6,965 bases of DNA from RGIG8306 sp964426655 (GTDB lineage: Bacteria > Bacillota > Clostridia > Lachnospirales > Lachnospiraceae): NCBI GenBank assembly GCA_964426655.1, contig CAYRQT010000069.1, positions 1 through 6,965 of the forward strand. Reading direction: 5' to 3'. Below are positions 1 through 5,136 of this stretch, one piece after another. Under the pieces are notes generated by a model. It saw only the letters and a program-made list of their open reading frames with translations, was not told where the DNA came from and did not search any database. A program made the translations under genes and the position numbers. How positions within the stretch are numbered: the stretch's first letter is position 1; every line of letters begins with the position of its first letter.

Positions 1-53
1 AGGTGGGTCAGATTTAAACGAAAAAGTGGGTCAATTTTACTTGACATTCAACA
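1..53. mobile_element. End of an IS21-family-like insertion sequence (partial)
   Basis: Two direct copies of GTGGGTCA lie at 3-10 and 26-33, 23 bp apart, just inside an edge that ends in CA at 52-53 (TG on the other strand). Repeated short motifs inside the ends, with TG...CA tips, are typical of IS21-family elements, where the IstA transposase binds the repeats. No transposase coding is in the window; the rest of the element would lie to the left. The edge coincides with the loss of the 5' part of the neighbouring plus-strand gene: its frame is open from 45 and stops at a TGA at 42-44 inside the element. The family assignment comes from the pattern of ends, not from a transposase, so it is tentative. 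Confidence 0.6.
3..33. repeat. Two direct repeats GTGGGTCA in the IS end
   Basis: GTGGGTCA occurs at 3-10 and again at 26-33 with the same orientation. This spacing and placement near the element tip fit the multiple terminal repeats of IS21-type elements, thought to be transposase binding sites. Further copies may lie to the left of the window. Confidence 0.6.
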
Positions 54-353
54 AAAGGGGCGGCCAAGTTTCGGGGCGGAAATTGTGACAGCAGCGAGAT
101 GACGTCCGGAGACTGGAAGTCTCCCCTTCATTTTACCTGTGCCTTTGGGCATGGCTTTTTTGCCAGCCCCCGTCTGATTCTGGAAGGAGGGCACTGGTGC
201 CCTGTTTGTGAACGGGAAAGCTGGAATTATTATGAAAGAGCCAGAAAAGATCCTTTCTTTGCCCAGATCTGGACGCCTCTGCATCCTGCGGGTGAAAAGG
301 CCTTTACCTACAAAAAGAAAGTTTCTGAACTGGATGTCCAATCAGGCACCTAA
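54..353 (+). pseudogene. 3' remnant of a zinc-ribbon protein gene, cut by the IS
   Basis: About 99 codons remain in frame from the IS edge to a TAA at 351-353. An ATG at 99 gives 84 residues, but plausible coding (a Phe-Arg-Gly-Gly stretch) continues upstream of it to the IS edge and no convincing ribosome binding site precedes the ATG, so it is probably an internal Met. Counting from that Met, Cys14 and His18 (Cys-X2-Gly-His) pair with Cys34 and Cys37 (His-Trp-Cys-Pro-X-Cys), a zinc-ribbon arrangement like that of the 'probable zinc-ribbon' DUF4379-type domains. It is followed by a Trp-Asn-Tyr...Pro-Phe-Phe-Ala-Gln-Ile-Trp segment. Such domains are often the tail of a larger protein; the missing part and the function cannot be told from here. 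The gene converges on the DUF1836 gene and shares its terminator. Confidence 0.6.
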
Positions 354-367
354 GCTTTTTTCCTGAA

Positions 368-417
368 AAAGGGGTGCCGCAAAATCGGTATATACCATGA
401 TTTTGCGGCACCCCTTT
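368..417. terminator. Bidirectional intrinsic terminator between convergent genes
   Basis: A perfect 19-bp inverted repeat (arms 368-386 and 399-417) encloses a 12-nt loop. The arms carry a GC-rich GGGGTGCCGC block and end in AAA/TTT. On the plus strand the stem runs into TTTCCTTTT; on the minus strand it ends in five T (complement of 366-370). It sits 15 nt after the zinc-ribbon remnant stop and 24 nt after the DUF1836 stop, so it can serve both. The loop contains the self-complementary GGTATATACC (387-396), so the stem could extend further. Confidence 0.9.
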
Positions 418-440
418 CCTTTTCACGGAAAGATTATTAA

Positions 441-1073
441 TTATTCTTCCTGATGGGGAGGTTCCCCTTTCACCTTGTTTTCCTTTTTGATCTGTAGCTG
501 TTTTTCATGCATCTGATCTAAAAGCTGCTCCATCACAATTTTTCGCAGATACATTTCAAACCCCAGTGTACAAAGCAGGGAAAACTGCTGCACATCCTCC
601 GGCAGATCCTGATTGTCCTGGTCCACCTTTTCCACTATCTCCACCAGATGCTGCATTTCCTGCTTCAGTACGGAGCGGCAGGAGGCATACACCCGCTCAT
701 AAATACCATTTATGTTCATGCCACCCTTCCCCTGAAAATACTGCTCCGTTATGGGCTGCAAAAGGGTTTGAATATCGCTGATGGAAAGCAGATTCTTGTA
801 ATAGTAAATAAACGTGAGCATCAGCATATGCTCCCTGGAATACTTCTTTTTATGAGGGGGAGGGAGCAGATTATTTTTGGCATAATTATTAATCATGGTC
901 TTTGTGAGAATTTTATCTTCCGCATTCCGCTTTGTTCTGGCCATGTGGGTGTCCATAAAGGTGGTCACCTGATCCATATATAAATCTATATCCGGAATCA
1001 TGCCTGGCTTAATAAAATCCAGGTGCTGAATTCTGGAAAGCATTTCTTCTATTCTTTTTTCTTTATCCTGCAT
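441..1073 (-). CDS. DUF1836 domain-containing protein
   Basis: A 210-residue cytoplasmic protein with no signal peptide or membrane segment. Residues about 25-130 match my recollection of the DUF1836 family: an Ile-Pro-Asp-Ile-Asp-Leu-Tyr-Met-Asp-Gln opening, then Leu-Thr-Lys-Thr-Met-Ile-Asn-Asn-Tyr (57-65), a Leu-Leu-Pro-Pro-Pro turn and Lys-Lys-Lys-Tyr-Ser-Arg-Glu-His (75-82). This layout resembles the winged helix of MerR-type DNA-binding proteins, so a regulatory role is likely, but the targets are unknown. The C-terminal part (about 135-200) is strongly charged and probably helical or coiled-coil, with a Lys/Glu-rich tail. The start at 1073 is supported by GAGG (complement of 1082-1085) 8 nt upstream. 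It follows dapB by 68 nt, has its own near-consensus promoter in that gap, and ends before the shared hairpin. Family call is firm; function is not. Confidence 0.85.
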   Translation of the reverse strand: MQDKEKRIEEMLSRIQHLDFIKPGMIPDIDLYMDQVTTFMDTHMARTKRNAEDKILTKTMINNYAKNNLLPPPHKKKYSREHMLMLTFIYYYKNLLSISDIQTLLQPITEQYFQGKGGMNINGIYERVYASCRSVLKQEMQHLVEIVEKVDQDNQDLPEDVQQFSLLCTLGFEMYLRKIVMEQLLDQMHEKQLQIKKENKVKGEPPHQEE

Positions 1074-1103
1074 ACCGGAAGCCTCTTTTCCAATGATGCT
1101 TCT

Positions 1104-1132
1104 AGTATATAGTATTGAAAACTACATGTCAA
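1104..1132 (-). promoter_or_regulatory. Sigma-A promoter for the DUF1836 gene
   Basis: On the minus strand a perfect -35 box TTGACA (complement of 1127-1132) and a -10 box TATACT (complement of 1104-1109) are 17 bp apart. The expected transcription start is near 1097, about 24 nt ahead of the start codon. It lies entirely between the dapB stop and the DUF1836 start, so the gene can be expressed without the lysine switch. Confidence 0.85.
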
Positions 1133-1141
1133 GGTCAGCTC

Positions 1142-1912
1142 TTATGCTCCCACCACATCTGCCATGGAATACAGCCCTGCCGTTTTTCCAGCCAGATATT
1201 TGGCAGCCGCCAACGCCCCTTTCCCAAATATGGCTTTGGAATAAGCGGTATGCTGAAACGTAATGACCTCATCTTCACCTGCAAACAGCACATCATGCTC
1301 ACCTACAATGGTACCTCCACGCACTGCACTGATGCCAATTTCTTTTGAATCCCTTTTTTGACGGATGGCATGCCTGTCGTAACGGTAAAAGTAGGGTTGG
1401 TCTGCCTTCTCTTCCAAGCCTTCCCGCACGGCATCTGCCATGGCAATGGCGGTACCACTGGGCGCATCCACCTTTTGGTTATGATGTTTCTCAATAATTT
1501 CCACATCAAACCCTGCAGGCCCAAGGACTTCTGCCGCCTCTTTTAATAGCTTCAACAGCATATTGACGCCCAAAGACATATTCGCCGAACGAAGAATGGC
1601 CACCTTTGCGGAGGCAGCCTCCACTCTTTGCAATTGCTGCTGGGAAAGGCCGGTTGTACAAAGCACCAGGGGTATTTTTTTCTCTACTGCAAAATCCAGC
1701 AGATCATCCACAGCAGAAGCCACTGCAAAATCCACAATGACATCAGCAGGAACGGTACAATCCTGTATATGGGAAAAAACGGGGTATGCCTGATCTCCCC
1801 TGGTCATAGGATCCACTCCTGCCACAATGGTGCATTCCGGGTCGGCACTTGCCAGACCCGACACGACCTGCCCCATTCTGCCACCGCATCCATGCATGAG
1901 AATACGAATCAT
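1142..1912 (-). CDS. dapB: 4-hydroxy-tetrahydrodipicolinate reductase
   Basis: A 256-residue NAD(P)H-dependent reductase that turns 4-hydroxy-tetrahydrodipicolinate, the DapA product, into tetrahydrodipicolinate for lysine and diaminopimelate synthesis in the cytoplasm. The N-terminal Rossmann domain has Gly-Cys-Gly-Gly-Arg-Met-Gly (8-14), an acidic Asp34 at the end of the second strand near the cofactor ribose, and Cys-Thr-Thr-Gly (85-88). The substrate domain carries the family signature Glu-Lys-His-His-Asn-Gln-Lys-Val-Asp-Ala-Pro-Ser-Gly-Thr (141-154), with His143/His144 and Lys147 as the expected catalytic residues. Length is normal and all motifs are intact. Its ATG overlaps the dapA stop as ATGA, with AGGG (complement of 1921-1924) 8 nt upstream, so translation is probably coupled. 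No terminator is evident after its stop, so some transcripts may continue into the DUF1836 gene. Confidence 0.97.
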   Translation of the reverse strand: MIRILMHGCGGRMGQVVSGLASADPECTIVAGVDPMTRGDQAYPVFSHIQDCTVPADVIVDFAVASAVDDLLDFAVEKKIPLVLCTTGLSQQQLQRVEAASAKVAILRSANMSLGVNMLLKLLKEAAEVLGPAGFDVEIIEKHHNQKVDAPSGTAIAMADAVREGLEEKADQPYFYRYDRHAIRQKRDSKEIGISAVRGGTIVGEHDVLFAGEDEVITFQHTAYSKAIFGKGALAAAKYLAGKTAGLYSMADVVGA

Positions 1913-2796
1913 TTTAACAGCCCTGCCTTTCTTAACTCAGCTTCCAACACCTTGCTGTGGCCCTCTTCCATGGGAGAGAGCGGACGCCTGCATTCTCCTG
2001 CCTGATACCCCAGCATATTCATGGCTGCCTTTACCGGGATAGGGTTTACTTCAGAGAAAAGGGCATCAATGAGAGGAAGTGCATTCAGCTGCATTTGTGA
2101 ACTTTTGTCATGATCTCCCTGAAAGAAAGCGGTGCAGATCTCATGAGTGTAACGGGGAGCCACATTGGAGAGAACAGAGATGACACCCTTGCCTCCCAGC
2201 GAAAGCAATGGAACGATCTGGTCATCGTTTCCGGAATAGACATCAATCTTTCCCTGTGCCAGATGCATCAGTTTCACAAGTTGGGCAATATTTCCGGTTG
2301 CATCTTTTACCCCCACAATGTTTTCCACGTCAGTGCACAGGGAAACTATGGTTTCCGGAAGAATGTTGACCCCTGTCCGTCCGGGAATATTGTAGAGAAG
2401 GATGGGAATGGATACCGCATCTGCCACCATTTTAAAATGAGTGTAAAGCCCCTTTTGTGTGGCTTTGTTATAATAGGGGGAGACCAGAAGCAACCCATCT
2501 GCACCTGCCTTCTCCGCCTCTGTGGACAAATAAATGGCTTCCTTTGTACTGTTAGATCCGGTTCCTGCAATAACAGGTACACGTCCAGCTACCTGATTCA
2601 CTACAAATTTCATGCAGTCAATGTGTTCTGCATGACTTAACGTGGAGGACTCTCCTGTCGTCCCGCACACCACAATGGCATCCGTTCCTCCTGCAATCTG
2701 GTCTTCAATTATGCGACCAAACTCCTGATAATTGACCTGGTCATCCTCTGTAAAAGGTGTAATGATTGCTACAGCAGCGCCTTTAAAAATTGACAT
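1909..2796 (-). CDS. dapA: 4-hydroxy-tetrahydrodipicolinate synthase
   Basis: A 295-residue class I aldolase (TIM barrel, usually a tetramer) that condenses pyruvate with aspartate semialdehyde, the first committed step to diaminopimelate and lysine. The Schiff-base Lys is Lys164 in Gly-Val-Lys-Asp-Ala-Thr-Gly; the Thr46-Thr47-Gly-Glu motif, Tyr109 (Ser-Pro-Tyr-Tyr-Asn) and Tyr135 (Tyr-Asn-Ile-Pro-Gly-Arg) give the catalytic triad, and Arg140 binds the semialdehyde carboxylate. These correspond to Lys161, Thr44, Tyr107, Tyr133 and Arg138 of the E. coli enzyme. The start is fixed by AAGGAGG (complement of 2806-2812), 9 nt upstream. The gene is preceded by a lysine riboswitch and terminator and followed directly by dapB with a 4-nt overlap, so it is the first gene of a lysine-repressed pair. 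Paralogues of this family include N-acetylneuraminate lyase, but the dapB neighbour and L-box settle the role. Confidence 0.97.
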   Translation of the reverse strand: MSIFKGAAVAIITPFTEDDQVNYQEFGRIIEDQIAGGTDAIVVCGTTGESSTLSHAEHIDCMKFVVNQVAGRVPVIAGTGSNSTKEAIYLSTEAEKAGADGLLLVSPYYNKATQKGLYTHFKMVADAVSIPILLYNIPGRTGVNILPETIVSLCTDVENIVGVKDATGNIAQLVKLMHLAQGKIDVYSGNDDQIVPLLSLGGKGVISVLSNVAPRYTHEICTAFFQGDHDKSSQMQLNALPLIDALFSEVNPIPVKAAMNMLGYQAGECRRPLSPMEEGHSKVLEAELRKAGLLK

Positions 2797-2868
2797 ATTA
2801 TACTTCCTCCTTCTGAATTAACATGGTTGAATGGAGAATAAGTGACAGGCTGCCCCTCCCTGCTGCAT

Positions 2869-2900
2869 AAAAAAAAGGGCCAACACAAATCGTCAGCCCC
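2869..2900 (-). terminator. Riboswitch-controlled terminator ahead of dapA
   Basis: On the minus strand GGGGCUGAC (complement of 2892-2900) pairs, with some G-U pairs, with the segment ending GGCCCU, leaving a short loop. It is followed at once by eight T (complement of 2869-2876). It lies 28 nt after the lysine aptamer and 72 nt before the dapA start, the position expected for the expression platform of a switch acting by transcription termination. Confidence 0.88.
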
Positions 2901-2927
2901 AAAATTCCACAGAAGTGGTTCTTTACG

Positions 2928-3090
2928 GTAGCTCACCATCTGCATGCAGATGACAGTCATACGGCTATTCGCCGGATGCCCAGGATCCTTTTTTCCACAA
3001 AAACGGTCCTTCGGCGCTTTCCCCTTTTTCCAACCTTCCACTGTGCATGGACACATCCGGCTGGATACTGATGAATTGCGCGACCTCTAC
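2928..3090 (-). promoter_or_regulatory. Lysine riboswitch (L-box) aptamer
   Basis: The dapA leader shows the L-box landmarks in order: GUAGAGGUCGCGC at its 5' side (from 3090), GGGGAAAGCGCCGAAGG (around 3008-3024), a CGGC-GAAUA-GCCG hairpin (2962-2974, P4), ACUGUCAU, a 16-nt self-complementary hairpin (2937-2952, P5) and GGUGAGCUAC closing at 2928. P1 forms from GUAG (3087-3090) and CUAC (2928-2931), and P2 from GCGC (3078-3081) with GCGC (3014-3017). The order and conserved bases agree with the B. subtilis lysC lysine element. Lysine binding should stabilise P1 and let the downstream terminator form, switching off dapA-dapB. The structure was read by eye, not scored with a covariance model. 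Confidence 0.92.
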
Positions 3091-3127
3091 TCTATTCTCT
3101 ATTACATTCCAATTGCTATCTGCTCCC

Positions 3128-3156
3128 ATCATAGCGGATACACCGCTCTTTGTCAA
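3128..3156 (-). promoter_or_regulatory. Sigma-A promoter of the lysine-riboswitch dapA-dapB unit
   Basis: On the minus strand TTGACA (complement of 3151-3156) and TATGAT (complement of 3128-3133) are exactly 17 bp apart. The start of transcription should fall near 3121, about 31 nt before the aptamer. The -35 box begins only 4 nt after the typA stop codon. The spacer contains AGCGG...CCGCT, a 5-bp inverted repeat of unknown meaning. Confidence 0.88.
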
Positions 3157-3160
3157 CTCC

Positions 3161-4990
3161 TTAGCTGTTTTTCTTCTGAGACGCTCTTTTGCGCATGGTA
3201 GGATCCAGAATTTTTTTGCGGATTCGCAGATTTTTAGGTGTAACCTCTAGCAACTCATCTGTATCAATAAACTCCAGGCACTGTTCCAAAGACATTTGTC
3301 TGGGCGTGGTCAGGCGAAGGGCATCATCTGATCCAGAGGCACGGGTATTGGTAAGCTGCTTCTTCTTGCATACATTCACTTCAACATCTTCGGTTTTGCC
3401 GCACTGGCCAATGACCATACCGCTGTACACCTTTTCTCCGGGGCCGATAAACAAAATCCCCCTCTCCTGAGCGTTATACAGGCCATACGTAACAGATTCT
3501 CCGGTTTCAAATGAAATAATGGATCCCTGCTTTCTATACTGGATATCGCCTTTATACAGATCGTATCCATCAAACACCGTATTGATAATGCCATTTCCTT
3601 TGGTGTCCGTCATGAACTCTCCCCGATAACCGATTAATCCCCTAGACGGAATGGAAAATTCCAGACGGGTATAGCCCCCTGCCGCATTGCTCATGCCCTG
3701 CAACTCTCCTTTTCTGGAACTAAGTTTCTGAATGACACTTCCTGAAAATTCTTCCGGCACATCCACATACACCAGTTCCATAGGCTCCATCAGCTGATTT
3801 CTCTCATTGCGCTTTGTAAGCACTTCCGCTTTACTGACAGCAAATTCAAACCCTTCCCGCCGCATATTTTCAATCAGGACAGAAAGATGCAACTCTCCTC
3901 TTCCGGAAACCTTGAAGGAATCCGCACTGTCTGTTTCCTCAACCCGAAGACTTACATCGGTATTTAACTCCCTGAACAGTCGGTCTCTCAGATGTCTTGA
4001 AGTGACAAATTTTCCCTCCTGCCCTGCAAATGGACTGTCATTGACCAGGAACTGCATGGCAATGGTGGGTTCTGATATCTTTTGAAAAGGAATGGGCTCT
4101 GGGAATGCAGGATCACACAAAGTATCTCCAATGTGAATTTCCGAGATTCCGGAAACGGCCACAATGGAACCAACGCCTGCTTCCTGCACCTCCACCTTAT
4201 TCAACCCGTCAAACTCGTATAATCTTGTCACCTTGACCCGGCGGTTTTTGTCCAGATCATGGGCATTGACCACCGTCACTTCCTGGTTGACCTTCAGACT
4301 GCCGTTTTCAATCTTTCCAACCCCAATTCTTCCCACATATTCATTGTAGTCAATGGTACTCACCAACATCTGTGTAGGTGCCTCCTCACTCCCTGAAGGT
4401 GCAGGGATGTGATCGATAATGGTTTCGAACAGGGGCAACATGTTTGCTTTTTCATCGGTCATGTCCAACACCGCATACCCATTGCGTGCAGAGGCATACA
4501 CAAAGGGGCAATCCAGCTGGGCGTCTGTGGCATCCAAGTCCATCAAAAGTTCCAAAACCTCATCCACCACTTCTTCTACCCGGGCCTCTGCTCTGTCAAT
4601 TTTATTGACGCAGACCACTACTGCCAAATGCAGCTCCAACGCCTTTCTAAGAACAAATTTGGTCTGGGGCATGGCACCTTCATAGGCATCCACCACCAGA
4701 ATTACACCGTCCACCATTTTCAGGACTCGTTCCACTTCGCCACCGAAATCTGCATGCCCGGGGGTATCTACAATATTGATTTTGAAATCTTTATAATAAA
4801 CGGCCGTGTTTTTGGACAGGATGGTAATGCCCCTCTCCCTCTCGATGTCATTGGAGTCCATGACCCTTTCCTGTACTTCCTGATTTTCCCGAAAAACACC
4901 GCTCTGTTTCAGCAACTCATCCACCAGTGTGGTTTTTCCGTGATCAACATGGGCAATAATAGCCACATTTCGTATATTTTCTTTCTTCAT
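3161..4990 (-). CDS. typA: Ribosome-associated translational GTPase TypA/BipA
   Basis: A 609-residue GTPase of the EF-G/LepA class that binds the ribosome and helps 50S assembly and growth under stress or cold. The G domain shows all motifs: G1 Ala-His-Val-Asp-His-Gly-Lys-Thr (13-20), G2 Glu-Arg-Gly-Ile-Thr-Ile (52-57), G3 Asp-Thr-Pro-Gly-His (75-79), G4 Asn-Lys-Ile-Asp (129-132) and G5 Ser-Ala-Arg-Asn-Gly (167-171). A beta-barrel domain, EF-G-like domains III and V and the TypA-specific C-terminal domain follow (Arg-Gly-Leu-Ile-Gly-Tyr-Arg-Gly-Glu-Phe and the Lys-Lys-Lys-Gln-Leu-Thr-Asn region are family hallmarks), ending in a basic tail. A further in-frame ATG lies 6 nt upstream at 4996, but AGGAG touches it directly, while the ATG at 4990 has a 6-nt spacer and is the better start. 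It is followed by the dapA promoter without a visible terminator. No functional link to lysine synthesis is implied. Confidence 0.96.
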   Translation of the reverse strand: MKKENIRNVAIIAHVDHGKTTLVDELLKQSGVFRENQEVQERVMDSNDIERERGITILSKNTAVYYKDFKINIVDTPGHADFGGEVERVLKMVDGVILVVDAYEGAMPQTKFVLRKALELHLAVVVCVNKIDRAEARVEEVVDEVLELLMDLDATDAQLDCPFVYASARNGYAVLDMTDEKANMLPLFETIIDHIPAPSGSEEAPTQMLVSTIDYNEYVGRIGVGKIENGSLKVNQEVTVVNAHDLDKNRRVKVTRLYEFDGLNKVEVQEAGVGSIVAVSGISEIHIGDTLCDPAFPEPIPFQKISEPTIAMQFLVNDSPFAGQEGKFVTSRHLRDRLFRELNTDVSLRVEETDSADSFKVSGRGELHLSVLIENMRREGFEFAVSKAEVLTKRNERNQLMEPMELVYVDVPEEFSGSVIQKLSSRKGELQGMSNAAGGYTRLEFSIPSRGLIGYRGEFMTDTKGNGIINTVFDGYDLYKGDIQYRKQGSIISFETGESVTYGLYNAQERGILFIGPGEKVYSGMVIGQCGKTEDVEVNVCKKKQLTNTRASGSDDALRLTTPRQMSLEQCLEFIDTDELLEVTPKNLRIRKKILDPTMRKRASQKKNS

Positions 4991-4996
4991 TTGCAT

Positions 4997-5001
4997 CTCC
5001 T
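4997..5001 (-). promoter_or_regulatory. Ribosome binding site that decides the typA start
   Basis: AGGAG on the minus strand abuts the ATG at 4996 with no spacer, too close for initiation, but is 6 nt from the ATG at 4990. This favours the shorter protein beginning Met-Lys-Lys-Glu-Asn. Confidence 0.75.
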
Positions 5002-5039
5002 ATGTGCATTTCTCTATCCAGTTTGAAATCAACCTTTTT

Positions 5040-5067
5040 ATTTTAGCACTTTTCAAAGGGAATGCAA
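5040..5067 (-). promoter_or_regulatory. Possible typA promoter
   Basis: On the minus strand TTGCAT (complement of 5062-5067) and TAAAAT (complement of 5040-5045) are 16 bp apart in the 134-nt gap between the lipoprotein stop and the typA start. The match is fair, not strong. A start of transcription about 40-45 nt ahead of the ATG would result. Confidence 0.45.
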
Positions 5068-5104
5068 CTGTTTCCTGTAGGGAACCTTTTAAAATAAGGA
5101 ATCT

Positions 5105-5136
5105 GGCCGGTAAAATGGAGGCGTTTACTGCCGGCC
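5105..5136 (-). terminator. Likely terminator of the lipoprotein gene
   Basis: GGCCGG (complement of 5131-5136) and CCGGCC (complement of 5105-5110) can pair, with an inner GUAAA/UUUAC extension and a small bulge. The hairpin includes the last four codons including the TAA at 5125-5127. The following RNA (AGAUUCCUUAUUUU) is only moderately U-rich, so efficiency is uncertain. Confidence 0.5.

Noticed and set aside
2110..2640. A 176-codon plus-strand open frame opposite dapA
   Set aside because: It is antisense to a gene with all catalytic motifs intact and has no recognisable content.
2769..3056. A 95-codon minus-strand open frame across the dapA leader
   Set aside because: It overlaps the lysine riboswitch and its terminator and runs into the dapA start; the RNA structure explains the sequence better.
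3133..3147. AGCGG...CCGCT inverted repeat in the dapA promoter spacer as an operator
   Set aside because: Only 5 bp per arm and no known repressor site matches; the riboswitch already accounts for control.
4409..5026. A 205-codon plus-strand open frame opposite typA
   Set aside because: It lies antisense to the fully intact GTPase domain coding, and its protein shows no recognisable domain; it is a shadow of typA.
5041..5050. TTAGCACT resembling a CIRCE (HrcA operator) half-site upstream of typA
   Set aside because: The matching inverted half GAGTGCTAA at the required 9-bp spacing is absent.
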